This document shows, piece by piece, positions 1 through 9,624 of a stretch of DNA of 64,000 bases. The DNA is taken from NCBI GenBank assembly GCA_963845735.1, contig CAWJTR010000011.1, positions 62,001-126,000 of the forward strand, given 5' to 3'. The first letter of the stretch is position 1. Each line of letters starts with the position of its first letter. Under the pieces are notes generated by a model. It did not search any database, was not told where the DNA came from, and saw only the letters and a list, made by a program, of their open reading frames with translations. The stretch comes from AP-15 sp963845735 (GTDB lineage: Bacteria; Pseudomonadota; Alphaproteobacteria; ATCC43930; CGMCC-115725). A program made the translations under genes and the position numbers.

Positions 1-1
1 G

Positions 2-383
2 CCGCTGCCCGGCGCGCCGATTGTCTCTCTGGGAGCAATGGACGGCGATTTTGCCGGATCGCTCCCGCCGGAGGCCGGGGCGGCTCAGGTCGATGCCGCG
101 CTGCGCGCCGTCGCCGCGGGCCTGATCGTGCGGGTCCCGCCGTCGTCGAAATCGCGGTTCGCGGCCGTTGCCCGACGATGCATCGCCGGTGTTGACGCCG
201 CGCGAAATCGAGGTGCTGACCGCGCTCGGCGACGGGTTGAGCAACAAGGCCGCCGCCCGGCGGCTCGGCATCTCGCCGCACACCGTCAAATTCCACATCG
301 AGCAGCTGTTCCGCAAGCTCGGCGCGGGTTGCCGGGCGGAAGCCGTCGCCAAAGGGCTGAGGCGGCAGATCGTCGAGTTCTGA
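2..383 (+). CDS. LuxR/NarL-type response regulator, 3' part, frameshifted
   Basis: This is the end of a two-component response regulator; the 5' part lies outside the window. The first 55 codons read like the last helix of a receiver domain (ALRAVAAG). The remainder is a complete LuxR-type helix-turn-helix (LTPREIEVL, then NKAAARRLGISPHTVKFH), which binds DNA. The two parts are in adjacent frames: removing one base near 167 joins them. It converges on the minus-strand catabolic genes that follow, and its sensor kinase is not visible. Family assignment is firm; the target genes are unknown. Confidence 0.8.
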
Positions 384-415
384 CGCTGCCGCCCGCCTGC
401 TTGGCAGCGCGGACG

Positions 416-1201
416 CTACATACCCTCGCGCACCACCGGGTTGGTCAGGGTGCCGATGCCGGTGATCTCGATGTCGATCGTATCGCCGTGCTTGACGTTT
501 TCGGGGGCGCCCTCGGTGCCCATCCACACGACGTCGCCGGGGTAGAGCGTCAGGTATTGCGACATCCGGCTGATGAAGGTGGCGGGGCCGAACAGCATGT
601 GGTCGGTCTTGAAGCGGATTTTTTCGTCGCCGTTGACGCGGATGATCGTCTGCGCCGCGGCGAGGTCGAAATCGGTCTCGATCCACGGTCCCATCGGCTT
701 GAAGGTGTCGGCGTTCTTGGCCCGCCATAAGGTGCGGTCGCCTGCCTGCCAGGTGCGCTCGCTGAAGTCGTTGCCGATCGTCCAGCCTAGCACGCAGGAA
801 AGCGCGTCCCGCTCCGACAGGTTTTTGGCCCTCTTGCCGATGACCGCGACCAGCTCGCCCTCGTACTGGCAGCGCTCGGTCGCGTCCTTGGGCAGGACGA
901 TGTTCTCGCCATGCGCGACGAGCGCGTTGTTCGCGCGATAGCCGATATCGGCGGCTTTGGGCAAATTCGGTTCCTGGCCGCGTTTTCTGGCAGCCTCGAT
1001 CACATGCTCGGCGTAATTGAGCCCGGCGCAATAGAAGGTGCGCGGCTCGACCGGGATCAGCAATTTGACCGACGACAGCTTGTGGCGGGTCGCGGTCTTT
1101 TCATAGCCGGCAAACGGGTCGCCCTTGACCTCGGTCACCGTGTCGCCGTCGAGGATGCCGTAGGCCGCATGGCCATTCGTCTCGAACCGTATCCAGCGCA
1201 T
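416..1201 (-). CDS. Fumarylacetoacetate hydrolase (FAH) family protein
   Basis: An intact protein of 261 residues from the FAH superfamily, which hydrolyses or decarboxylates acylpyruvates and related ring-cleavage products. The metal ligands are visible: E114-x-E116 in YEGEL and D145 in GNDFSER. K168 lies in FKPMGP, a conserved stretch near the active site. A short N-terminal domain precedes the catalytic fold, as in HpaG- or hydratase-like members. It is the last gene of a minus-strand run with an alpha/beta hydrolase and a TauD-like dioxygenase, so a role in degrading an organic acid or aromatic is plausible. The exact substrate cannot be read from sequence. Confidence 0.9.
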   Translation of the reverse strand: MRWIRFETNGHAAYGILDGDTVTEVKGDPFAGYEKTATRHKLSSVKLLIPVEPRTFYCAGLNYAEHVIEAARKRGQEPNLPKAADIGYRANNALVAHGENIVLPKDATERCQYEGELVAVIGKRAKNLSERDALSCVLGWTIGNDFSERTWQAGDRTLWRAKNADTFKPMGPWIETDFDLAAAQTIIRVNGDEKIRFKTDHMLFGPATFISRMSQYLTLYPGDVVWMGTEGAPENVKHGDTIDIEITGIGTLTNPVVREGM

Positions 1202-1247
1202 CTTCTCGTCTCCTCAGTTTTAATCGGACACCCGACGTTTCGGCATT

Positions 1248-2227
1248 TTACAGGCTGCGGAGAAACTCGATCATGGCCCTGTTGACCTCCGCAGCCCGCT
1301 CCTGCTGGGTCCAGTGGCCGCAGCCCGGCAGGATGATGGTGCGGCGCAGCTGCGGCACGAAATGCGCGAGGTTCGCCACCAGCTGGTCCATGCCGCGGAA
1401 CGCCATCACGAGATCGCGGTCACCGGCAATGTAAAGCGCCGGGATTGTCACCTTCGCTCCGGCAAAGGGGGCGAGAAGCTCCCAGTTGCGATCGATATTG
1501 CGATAATAATTGAGCCCGCCGCGAAACCCGGAACGCGCGAATTCCGCGGCGTAGAAATCGATGTCGGCCTCGGTGAGCCAAGGAGGCAAGGTTGCGAGGT
1601 TCGCCGGTTGTGTCGCCATGCGGGCAGCGAAACCGCCCGTCCGCGGCACCATGCCGACCTGGTCCTTGGGCACCTGGACCGGCATATCCCCGGAATTCGA
1701 ATAGAGGACGCCGCGAATAAACCGGCGCACATCGTGCTCGAATTCCGCCTCGGCGACCCCGGGAGTCTGGAAATAGAGCTGGTAGAAGATGGCGTCTTCG
1801 GTCTGCGGCATGACCGTCGTTGGCCGCACCGGCGCGCGCGGCCGGAACGGCACGCTGAGACCGATCACCCTGCGGAAGCGGTCGGGGCGCAGTTGCGCGG
1901 CAAGCCAGGCCACCGGTGCACCCCAATCGTGGCCGGCAATGACCGCCTGTTCTACCCCCAGCGCATCGAGCAACCCGACGACGTCGCCGACCAGATGCAA
2001 CAATGTGTATTGATCGATCTCGCTCGGCTGATCGGTCTGGCCATAGCCGCGCATATCGGGCGCGACGGCGTGGAATCCGGCCTCGGCCAGCGCCGGAGCT
2101 GATGGCGCCAGGAATACCAGGATTCGGGAAAGCCGTGGCACAGCAGGACCAGCGGACCCTCGCCTTGCTCGGCCAAATGCATGCGGATGCCGTTGGTCTC
2201 GACGGTGCGGTGCCGCAGCTCGGTCAT
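1248..2227 (-). CDS. Alpha/beta hydrolase, epoxide hydrolase-like, frameshifted
   Basis: Epoxide hydrolase-type alpha/beta hydrolase. The N-terminal part carries the oxyanion motif (HGFPESWYSW). The nucleophile elbow is GHDWGA, with Asp as the nucleophile, as in epoxide hydrolases and haloalkane dehalogenases. The acid lies in AGDRD and the histidine in GCGHW. The first 40 residues are in a different frame: one base seems to be missing near 2098-2101, where the chain should run from RHQL into ALAEAGF. The start is the ATG at 2227, five bases after the TauD-like gene stops, so the two are probably cotranscribed. The substrate is unknown. Confidence 0.85.
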
Positions 2228-2232
2228 CGCGG

Positions 2233-3070
2233 TCAGACCGGCGTCTCGCCTTTCAGCATCAGGCGGTAGAGATAGCGCCGCTCGTTCATGTCGTAATCGG
2301 GGTTGGCCTTGTGGATGACGCTGCGGTTGTCCCAGATCACGAAGTCGCCGTAACGCCATTGGTGACGGTATTCGTATTTCTTCTGGATCGCATGCGCCAT
2401 CAGCCCGGCGACGAGGTCGAGCGCCTCGCTGTCCTCCATGCCCTCGATCGATTCGATCCGCACCGGGTTGAGGTAGAGCGCCTTGCGGCCGTTTTCGGGA
2501 TGGGTGCGGACCAGCGGATGCACCCCCGGCGGCGGCACCTGCCGGGCGCTGTCCTCGCTGAGCGGGCGCAATTCGCGCGGGCTGTATTTGCTCAGATAGA
2601 CATGGACCGCCTTGAGCCCGTCGATCCGCTCCTTGGTCTGCCCCGGGCAGGTCGTCATAGGCCTGGTGCATGTTGACGTATTGCGTGTCGCCGCCGCTGC
2701 TCGGCAACGACACCGGAAACAGCATCGTCGCCTTTGGCGGGGTCGGATGATTGGAATGGTCGGTGTGAAAGGTCTCGCCCGAGATGTAGCGCTTGCCCGG
2801 CACGGTCTGCTCGTTCGACACATAGTAGATCTGCGGATAGCCGGGAACGTGCATCTCGCGCTTGTCGTGCTGGAACAGCTCGCCGAAGATTTGCGCGGCG
2901 GCGATGAATTGCGGCGGGGTGAATTCCTGGCCGCGGACCACCAGGACATGATGGTCGGCGAACGCGCGGTTCAGCGCGGTGCGGGTCTCGGCATCGACGC
3001 CCTGGTTGAGGTCGAGGCCGCGGACTTCGGCGCCGGTGTGCTCGGTCATCGGGGTGATCGTGTATTCCAT
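2233..3070 (-). CDS. TauD/TfdA-family 2-oxoglutarate-dependent dioxygenase, frameshifted
   Basis: Member of the TauD/TfdA family of Fe(II)/2-oxoglutarate oxygenases, which hydroxylate sulfonates, phenoxyacetates and other small acids. The iron-binding HxD is in FHTDHS and the distal histidine in SVIHKANPDY. A C-terminal Arg-rich segment (ERRYLYR) matches the 2-oxoglutarate anchor. One extra C in the run at 2641-2644 splits the frame between DDLPG and QTKERIDG; removing it gives one chain of about 278 residues. A strong ribosome-binding site (GGAGGAAA) precedes the ATG at 3070. The substrate is not predictable. Confidence 0.88.
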
Positions 3071-3236
3071 CGGCTGGTTTCCTCCGCTCGGGCTCGCCCT
3101 CATGCGCGAAGTATGGCGACGGCGCGTGGGGTTTTGCAATGCTCCGGCCCGGGCGGAACGAGCGGGCGTTAGAGCGACCGCTTCAACTGGCAGTCTGACC
3201 GCGCCGCTCACCCGCGCCGATCGCGGCCGCTTCGCT

Positions 3237-4757
3237 TCAACTGGCGGGGATGCCCTTGGCGGCCGGTTTTGCAATGTTGATCTCGGTCGCACAGGGGCCG
3301 GTTGGCGTGTCGGTCTCGGCCGCGGCTGGCGGCTGGATCGCGTGCAGATCGGCCAACAGAGCGCGATAGCACGGGTGCCGGCGGAGCAGAAACCGGCCAG
3401 CCGCCTCGGTCACCTGCAATTGCGGGCCGGTCAAGCTCCAGCTCGTCGGCACGTCTTTGGCCTGGTCGCGCAGTTCGCGGTGCGCCGGCGTGTCCGCCGG
3501 GATCTGGTCGTAATCGACGGTGATCCCGTAGACCTTCATACCGCCAAACTTAGCCGAGCGGCTGGCTCCAGCGGCGGCCTGCGCCAACTCGCCGAGCAGA
3601 CCGGAAAGCGCGGTCTGGGAATTCGCCGTATTGGCATCGATCGGCGCCGAGGTCACCGTCTGAATTTGGCTGATCAGACCCGGCTGGCTTTGCTGCTGGT
3701 AGAGCTTGTTCGGCGGATCCGAACGGGCATTGACGACGATGATGACGAGGCTGCGGATCTTTCCCTCGTTGATCGCGCGCAGGACGCCGGCATCGTCATA
3801 AGGCGCGATCAGCGCCGAGCGCAACGATTGGGTGCCAAGATTGTCGGCCAGCCCGCCATCGAGAAAATAAAGATAGTCGATCCGGCGATACGGGTTGGGC
3901 CCATGCCGCAGATCATTGGCATAGCGCGCCTCTTTGTATTCCGGCAGGTTCAGGTAGGGCGTATACGGGTTCGGCGGGTATGGCGGGATCGATAGAGCAA
4001 CTCTGATCCAGATATCGCTGCGAAGCCGACCTTGGCAACCGTCGGAGAAGTTCTGAAAGCTGACCGGCGTCAGCAGGACTGGGAATGCCGCGGATGCCGC
4101 CGCGGCAGTAGCTATAGGCAGGGCATCATAGCTCGAGCAAACATCGTCGAACCTTCGCGGCATCAGTGCGAAAGTTTCGCCGCCGGCCATATCGGTCGCG
4201 TTGAAAACCACATAGGGCTGGCCCGGCCGGTTGATGTCGGCGAGCGTCGCATTGTGGAACAGGCGTTCGTTGAACAATGCTTCAAGGGCCTCGATCCGGG
4301 TGATTTTGCCGGTCACCAGACCGAACCAGGTGATCGGATTGACGGCGTCTAGTTCGAGCGCCGCCATATTGTCCCTGGTCAGAAAATCGTTACGCAGGCC
4401 GTCGAGGTCGCCGTCCGGATGGCCGGGGCTGCGATGCAGACCAAACCAGGCTGAGGTAACGCTGCCGCCGGAAACCGACGAGATCAGCTTCACATCCGAG
4501 GTCAGGACATGGTTGCCGTCGGAAGCGGGATAACTTGTCGCCGCCATCTCGCGCAGCACCGACTCGGCCAGCGCCGCCGCCCGCGAGCCCCCGCCCGAGA
4601 AGGTCATCAGGATGACTGGGCGATCCGGGGTCGCGGGATCGATGCTGCGGCGATCGGGGTTGGCTTCACCGGCCCGCAACGGGGTGTTTTCGAAATGCGT
4701 GCTCGCGCACCCGCCACCGAGAGCGAGGCACAACAGCAGCGGCCATGCTCCGCGCAT
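3237..4757 (-). CDS. Patatin-like phospholipase lipoprotein
   Basis: A protein of 506 residues starting MRGAWPLLL, with a lipoprotein signal peptide ending in the lipobox GGGC; it is therefore expected to be anchored to a membrane as a lipoprotein. The patatin fold is shown by the glycine-rich oxyanion loop (FSGGGSRAAA), the nucleophile serine in SSVSGGS and the Asp of the catalytic dyad in FLDGGLADN. Such enzymes hydrolyse acyl esters of phospholipids. The middle region is Pro/Tyr-rich (YPPNPYTPY) and probably family-specific. It follows a 71-residue orphan gene by 11 bases. An in-frame upstream extension lacks signal-peptide character, so I prefer the ATG at 4757. Confidence 0.85.
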   Translation of the reverse strand: MRGAWPLLLCLALGGGCASTHFENTPLRAGEANPDRRSIDPATPDRPVILMTFSGGGSRAAALAESVLREMAATSYPASDGNHVLTSDVKLISSVSGGSVTSAWFGLHRSPGHPDGDLDGLRNDFLTRDNMAALELDAVNPITWFGLVTGKITRIEALEALFNERLFHNATLADINRPGQPYVVFNATDMAGGETFALMPRRFDDVCSSYDALPIATAAAASAAFPVLLTPVSFQNFSDGCQGRLRSDIWIRVALSIPPYPPNPYTPYLNLPEYKEARYANDLRHGPNPYRRIDYLYFLDGGLADNLGTQSLRSALIAPYDDAGVLRAINEGKIRSLVIIVVNARSDPPNKLYQQQSQPGLISQIQTVTSAPIDANTANSQTALSGLLGELAQAAAGASRSAKFGGMKVYGITVDYDQIPADTPAHRELRDQAKDVPTSWSLTGPQLQVTEAAGRFLLRRHPCYRALLADLHAIQPPAAAETDTPTGPCATEINIAKPAAKGIPAS

Positions 4758-4768
4758 CCGCACCCCTC

Positions 4769-4984
4769 CTAGCCCTTGCTGAACTGGATGGGCAAGGGGT
4801 GCCCCGGCAGGGTGCCGCTGACGACGCCATACCAAAACGAGGGGGAATATCCCGAACCGGAAAGGGAAATCACATAATAACTTGACGGCAAGATGAGCTC
4901 CGTCTCGGTCTGACCGACGACGTTACCGTTGGCGATGACGTCGCGGACGTCGTTGGCGTCAAAGGTTACGCGAATGTATTCCAT
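4769..4984 (-). CDS. Small hypothetical protein (71 aa)
   Basis: I do not recognise this protein. It has 71 residues, is beta-rich by composition, and has no signal peptide, membrane segment or cysteine. A good ribosome-binding site (GGGAGG) lies before the ATG at 4984. The gene ends 11 bases before the patatin lipoprotein start, so the two are probably translated from one message. A partner or accessory role for the phospholipase is only inference from position. Confidence 0.55.
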   Translation of the reverse strand: MEYIRVTFDANDVRDVIANGNVVGQTETELILPSSYYVISLSGSGYSPSFWYGVVSGTLPGHPLPIQFSKG

Positions 4985-5175
4985 GACGGCGCGTCCTCCC
5001 GTTGGGCAAGCTTAACCAAAACATCATGGTCTGAAAATCTAGATGCCCGCGCCTCGGCGAATTGGACGGCTGGCGGCGTGGCTGGCTGCTGTGCCGGGCT
5101 TGCCGCAGCGTGGCCATTTGGCTCGATTTCGCGGGTAGGATGGACGCGGGCGAAGGCCTGGCGTAAGAGGAAGGA

Positions 5176-6355
5176 ATGGTCCCCCCGGTCGGTCTCGCGC
5201 CCTATGCGTCGAAACCGGAGGAGTCTCGCGGGCGGCTCCATCCGGAACCGGAGCATGCGACCCGTTCGCCGTTTCAGCGCGACCGGGACCGGATCATTCA
5301 TTCGACCGCGTTTCGCCGGCTGACCTACAAGACGCAAGTCTTTGTTTATCACGAGGGCGACCACTACCGCACCCGGCTGACCCACAGCCTCGAAGTGGCG
5401 CAGATCGCCCGCACGATCAGCCGCGCACTCGGCCTCGACGAGGATCTCGCCGAGACCCTGGCGCTTGCCCACGATCTTGGGCACACCCCGTTCGGCCATG
5501 CCGGCGAGGAAGCCTTGAACGCCGAGATGGCGCGGTTCGGCGGCTTCTCGCACAACGACCAGACCTTGCGGATCCTGACCCGGCTCGAACGCCATTATGC
5601 CGAGTTCGACGGCCTCAACCTGACCTGGGAAGCGCTCGAAGGCACGGTCAAGCACAACGGCCCGTTGCGCGGCCCGGGGATCGACCGCCCGGTGCCGCCG
5701 GCGATCGCCGAATACGACCGCCGCCATCCGCTCGCCCTCGACACTTTCCCCGGACCCGAGGCGCAGGTCGCGGCACTCGCCGACGACATCGCCTACAACA
5801 ACCACGACCTCGACGACGGGCTGCGCGCCGGGCTGTTCGTCGTCGCCGACCTCGCCGAGGTGCCGCTGGTCGGGTCCGTCTTTCGCGAGGTCGCTTCGCG
5901 CTACCCGGAGGATCGAGGAGCCGCGCCTGATCCACGAATCGATCCGCCGGGTGATCGACCATATGGTCGGCGACCTGATCGCCGAGACGCGCTCGCGGCT
6001 GGATGGGAGCGGGGTCGGATCGGCCGCCGAGATCCGGGCGCTGAAGGCGCCGGTGGCCGCGTTTTCCGCCGAGATGCGCAAGAACGACCGCGCCCTCAAG
6101 GAATTTCTGTTCGAGCGGATGTACCGCCACTATCGGGTCAACCGGATGAGCTCGAAGGCGCGCCGCGTGGTCCACGACCTGTTCACATTGTATCTTGCCG
6201 AACCCGAATGCCTGCCGGGCGAGTGGCGGGGGTTGGCGGCCGGTCCCGACGACCCCCAGACCGCGCGCGTCGCCGCAGATTACCTCGCAGGCATGACCGA
6301 CCGCTTCGCGCTCGACGAGCATCACCGGCTGTTCGACGCTTATGCGCCGACATGA
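5176..6355 (+). CDS. dgt: dGTPase-like HD-domain triphosphohydrolase, frameshifted
   Basis: Deoxyguanosinetriphosphate triphosphohydrolase-like protein, which removes triphosphate from dNTPs and affects nucleotide pools. The family start is recognisable (LAPYA, then SPFQRDRDRIIHSTAFRRL). The HD-domain metal ligands are H in RLTHSLEVA, HD in AHDLGHTPFGH and D in ADDIAYNNHD. The C-terminal third continues in the next frame (EEPRLIHESIRRV) after an apparent extra C near 5914. A purine-rich ribosome-binding site (GAGGAAGG) precedes the ATG at 5176. The order dgt then argS is common in alphaproteobacteria, although two small genes intervene here. Confidence 0.9.
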
Positions 6356-6389
6356 GTGACAGTGTTGGCTTGCTGCCAGTTCGATCCGG

Positions 6390-6635
6390 GTGAAACTCCA
6401 CCCTCACGCCGTCGCTCGGATGCTCGAAAGAGGGGCAAGCGAGGGAGAAGTCGCCGCGACCGTTGATGGAGGAGAGCGATTTGCCGCCAAATTTGGCCGA
6501 CAAGGATTTCGTCGCAATTTCGCATTCAACGCGCTGTGGCGAGATCGGCTATACCATATAAAGCAGGTTGAGGTGTTCGCGACCCGAGAGGGCGATGACT
6601 GGTTGGTGATCAGCGTCGTTGTCAAATATTTCTGA
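6390..6635 (+). CDS. DUF4258-type small protein
   Basis: An 81-residue protein with a GTG start at 6390. Its opening (HPHAVARMLERGASEGEV) and its end (WLVISVVVKYF) match the DUF4258 fold, small basic proteins often found beside DUF2283 genes and related in shape to RelE-like or HigB-like toxins. It is followed 23 bases later by a DUF2283-type gene. A toxin-antitoxin or other partner relation is an inference from this pairing; no activity is proven for the family that I know of. It could simply be a conserved accessory gene inserted between dgt and argS. Confidence 0.7.
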   Translation: MKLHPHAVARMLERGASEGEVAATVDGGERFAAKFGRQGFRRNFAFNALWRDRLYHIKQVEVFATREGDDWLVISVVVKYF

Positions 6636-6658
6636 GCAACCCGTCGGAGTGCAGGAAA

Positions 6659-6907
6659 GTGCACCTCAGTTATGATCCTCGCCAAAACATCGCCTATCTG
6701 CGGCTCCGCGAGTCGGCTGGGGTGCAGGTCGAGACCGTGCGATTGAGCGACGAGGTGAACGTCGATCTGGCCCCGGATGGAACCGTCTACGGAATTGAGC
6801 TTCTCAACGCCAACGCGCAACTTCGCGCCACCGATGGCGGGCATCTCGTGATCGTCGACGAGGCGGCGGGAGGTCGGATCGAGGTTGCGTTACCGGAAAT
6901 TGCCTGA
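6659..6907 (+). CDS. DUF2283-type small protein
   Basis: An 82-residue protein with a GTG start. The pattern LSYDPRQNIAYLRL, then VNVDLAPDGTVYGIELL, is characteristic of DUF2283, a small beta-rich family frequently encoded next to DUF4258 proteins. The product is acidic while its upstream neighbour is basic, which suits a complex between the two. The start has an AGGA-type ribosome-binding site very close to the GTG, so its translation may depend on coupling with the upstream gene. Confidence 0.72.
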   Translation: MHLSYDPRQNIAYLRLRESAGVQVETVRLSDEVNVDLAPDGTVYGIELLNANAQLRATDGGHLVIVDEAAGGRIEVALPEIA

Positions 6908-6952
6908 TCCCGATCCCCCATACTTGATGAACGGCGCCGTTCACTTTTCAAC

Positions 6953-8731
6953 ATGACCAACATTTTCTTGGATGTGCGCGGACTGGTGATCGCCGCGATC
7001 GGCGACTTGATGGCGGAGGGCGTGCTGCCGCCGGGGCTCGATTTGGCGCGGGTCGCGGTCGAGCCGCCGCGCGATCCCGCCCATGGCGATCTCGCCACCA
7101 ATGCGGCGATGGTGCTGGCCGGCGCGGTCAGGGAAAACCCGATGGCGCTGGCGGAACGGATCGGCGCTGCGCTGAACGGGCGCGAGCTGGTCACCGGGGA
7201 TTACCGCGGCCCCGGCTTGACCGTCGCAGCGGCGCGTCCGGGGTTTCTGAACATCACCTTGGCGCCCGAAATCTGGCACGCGCAGCTGCGCGCGATCCTG
7301 CGCGCCGGTGCCGGTTTTGGCAATTCGGCAGTGGGCGGCGGCGAGAGGGTCAATGTCGAATTCGTCTCGGCCAACCCGACCGGGCCAATGCATGTCGGCC
7401 ACGGCAGGGGCGCTGTCGTTGGCGACGCGCTCGCGGCGTTGCTGGCCAAGGCCGGGTTCCAAGTCGAGCGCGAGTATTACATCAACGACGCCGGCGCCCA
7501 GGTCGATATCCTCGCCCGCTCGACCCATCTGCGCTATCGCGAGGCCCTGGGCGAGGCGATCGGGCCGCTGCCGGACGGGTTTTATCCGGGCGAATATCTG
7601 ATCGAAACCGGCCAGGCGCTCGCCCGGCGCGACGGGCGAAAATGGCTCGATCGGCCGGAAAGCGAGTGGCTCGCCCCGGTGCGCGACTTTGCCGTCGCGC
7701 AGATGATGGCGCTGATCCGCGAGGATCTGGTTGTGCTCGGCGTGCGCCATGATCTGTTCGTCTCGGAGCGCGCTCTGGTCGAAGCCGGGACGATCGACGA
7801 TTGCCTGATGGCGCTGGACCAGCGCGGCTTGATCTATACCGGCGTGCTGGAGCCGCCGAAGGGCAAATTGCCCGACGATTGGGAACCGCGGCCGCAATTG
7901 CTGTTCCGCGCTACGGAATTCGGCGACGAGGTCGACCGTCCCCTGAAGAAGTCGGATGGCTCGTGGACCTATTTCGCCGCCGACATCGCCTATCACCGCG
8001 ACAAGTTCGGCCGCGGCTTCGCCAATCTGATCGATGTCTGGGGCGCCGATCACGGCGGGTACGTCAAGCGCATGCAGGCCGCGGTGCGGGCGATGACCGA
8101 CGGGGCGGCCAATCTCGACGTCAAGCTGTGCCAGCTCGTCAATCTTTTCGACAAGGGCGCGCCGGTTCGGATGTCGAAGCGGGCGGGGACCTTCGTCACC
8201 CTGCGCGAGGTGGTCGATCAAGTCGGCAAGGACGTCTTTCGCTTCATCATGCTGACCCGGAGGAACGACCAGGCGCTCGATTTCGACTTTGCCAAGGTGA
8301 CCGAGCAGTCGAAGGACAACCCGGTCTTTTACGTGCAATACGCCCATGCCCGGGCGGCCTCGGTCATGCGCCATGCGGCCGAGGCGTTTGCGCAGGATCA
8401 ACTTACCGATTTGGCGCTGGCCGAAACATCGCTCGACGAGCTCACCGACTCGGCCGAGATCGCGCTGATTCGCCAGCTGGCGCAGTGGCCGCGGCTGGTC
8501 GAGAGTGCCGCCGAGGCGCATGAGCCGCACCGCGTCGCGTTCTATCTGCAAGAGGTTGCGGCGCAATTCCACATGTTGTGGAACAAGGGCCGAGACGAGG
8601 CGACATTGCGGTTTATTCTCGCCTCCGACCCGGCGCTGACCCGCGCCCGCCTTGCTCTCGTCCGCGGCGTGGCCCTGGTCATCGCCTCCGGCCTCGCCGT
8701 GATCGGCGTCGAACCGGTCGAGGAGATGTAG
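6953..8731 (+). CDS. argS: Arginyl-tRNA synthetase
   Basis: An intact class I aminoacyl-tRNA synthetase of 592 residues that charges tRNA-Arg. The HIGH-type signature is HVGHGRG at about residue 145. The KMSKS-type signature is RMSKRAG at about residue 406, with Arg in place of the first Lys and Arg at the end, a variation seen in ArgRS. The N-terminal tRNA-binding domain and the C-terminal anticodon-binding helices (DALRHAA-like and HRVAFYLQEVA) are both present. It is followed two bases later by the SPOR-domain gene, as usual in alphaproteobacteria. Confidence 0.97.
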   Translation: MTNIFLDVRGLVIAAIGDLMAEGVLPPGLDLARVAVEPPRDPAHGDLATNAAMVLAGAVRENPMALAERIGAALNGRELVTGDYRGPGLTVAAARPGFLNITLAPEIWHAQLRAILRAGAGFGNSAVGGGERVNVEFVSANPTGPMHVGHGRGAVVGDALAALLAKAGFQVEREYYINDAGAQVDILARSTHLRYREALGEAIGPLPDGFYPGEYLIETGQALARRDGRKWLDRPESEWLAPVRDFAVAQMMALIREDLVVLGVRHDLFVSERALVEAGTIDDCLMALDQRGLIYTGVLEPPKGKLPDDWEPRPQLLFRATEFGDEVDRPLKKSDGSWTYFAADIAYHRDKFGRGFANLIDVWGADHGGYVKRMQAAVRAMTDGAANLDVKLCQLVNLFDKGAPVRMSKRAGTFVTLREVVDQVGKDVFRFIMLTRRNDQALDFDFAKVTEQSKDNPVFYVQYAHARAASVMRHAAEAFAQDQLTDLALAETSLDELTDSAEIALIRQLAQWPRLVESAAEAHEPHRVAFYLQEVAAQFHMLWNKGRDEATLRFILASDPALTRARLALVRGVALVIASGLAVIGVEPVEEM

Positions 8732-8733
8732 CC

Positions 8734-9546
8734 ATGTCCTATAATCTGGGACAGATCGACCCCGAGGAGCGGACCGGGCTCTATGCCGATCCTCGCGACG
8801 AGGAAGCCGATCCACCGCCGCGACGGGTTTTGAGGATCGTCGGGGCGCTGCTCGTCATGGCGCTATTTGCCGGCGGTCTATGGTTCGCTTATGTCGAGGG
8901 CGCGCGGCACGCGGGCGGGACCGGCGGCAGCGGCGATATCCCGCTGATCCGCGCCGATACGCGGCCGATGAAGGTCAAGCCGGCCGAGCCGGGCGGCATG
9001 CCGATCCCCGACCGGGACATGCTGATCTATGGCCAGAACCGTCCGATCGTCGAGCATTTGTTGCCGCCGCCCGAACAGCCGATGGCTCTGCCGGCGCCGC
9101 CGCCGCCAGCCCCGAAACCGGCAGTCTCGGCGCCTGCAGGTGCACCACCAACGCCCGCGCCATCAACGGCCGCGCCGGGCTCCGGCACGGCTCCCGCGGT
9201 CGCACCGCTCGACCGGAACAGTCGGCCGGCCTGCCGCCGGCAAATCCGCATCCGATGCCCTCGAAACCGGCGGAAGCGGTGTCCCAACCAGGAAAAGCGG
9301 GAGGGGTGCGGCTTCAGCTCGGCGCGGTGCGCAGCGAGGGGGATGCGCGCGAGGAATGGGCGCGCATCAAGCGCGAGCAACCCGGATTTGCTCGGCCACC
9401 TGACGGCGGTGGCGGTTCGCGCCGATCTCGGCGACAAGGGCGTCTATTACCGTATTCAGGCGGGGCCGGTCGGGGACCCGGCGACCGCCGAACGGCTCTG
9501 CGGCGAGCTGAGGCAGCGCCATCTGGCGTGCATCATCGTCAGATGA
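8734..9546 (+). CDS. SPOR-domain membrane protein, twice frameshifted
   Basis: Bitopic cell-division-type protein. A cytoplasmic N-terminus of about 35 residues (MSYNLGQIDPEERTG) is followed by one membrane helix (LRIVGALLVMALFAGGLWFAY), a Pro/Ala-rich periplasmic linker and a C-terminal SPOR domain that binds denuded peptidoglycan glycans. The SPOR start (GGVRLQLGAVRSEGDAREEW) lies in another frame than both the linker and the end (DLLGHLTAVAVRADLGD). There is one frame change near 9215 and a compensating extra C near 9381-9383. Its place between argS and nagZ is standard for the class. Confidence 0.82.
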   Translation: MSYNLGQIDPEERTGLYADPRDEEADPPPRRVLRIVGALLVMALFAGGLWFAYVEGARHAGGTGGSGDIPLIRADTRPMKVKPAEPGGMPIPDRDMLIYGQNRPIVEHLLPPPEQPMALPAPPPPAPKPAVSAPAGAPPTPAPSTAAPGSGTAPAVAPLDRNSRPACRRQIRIRCPRNRRKRCPNQEKREGCGFSSARCAARGMRARNGRASSASNPDLLGHLTAVAVRADLGDKGVYYRIQAGPVGDPATAERLCGELRQRHLACIIVR

Positions 9547-9594
9547 ATTGCCGCCAGCGTCAGACATCTCCATCGACGCCGCCGATCTGAGAAC

Positions 9595-9624
9595 GTCATT
9601 GCCGGAGTTGACCCGGCAATCCAT
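9595..9624. repeat. Intergenic palindromic element, ATTGCCGG arms
   Basis: Perfect 8-base arms (ATTGCCGG and CCGGCAAT) with a 7-base loop lie in the gap between the SPOR gene and nagZ. The flanking bases (GTC and CCATC) resemble widespread alphaproteobacterial repeat units. The rest of the 162-base gap shows nothing further that I can support. Confidence 0.6.

Noticed and set aside
3179..3245. 13-base direct repeat CGCTTCAACTGGC at 3179 and 3233
   Set aside because: Short, with only two copies, and the second overlaps the patatin stop. It lacks features of an attachment site or a transposon target duplication.
6941..8815. Long open frame of 624 codons on the minus strand opposite argS
   Set aside because: Arg/Asp/Leu-rich translation with no family motif, exactly antisense to a confirmed gene; such frames are common in GC-rich DNA.
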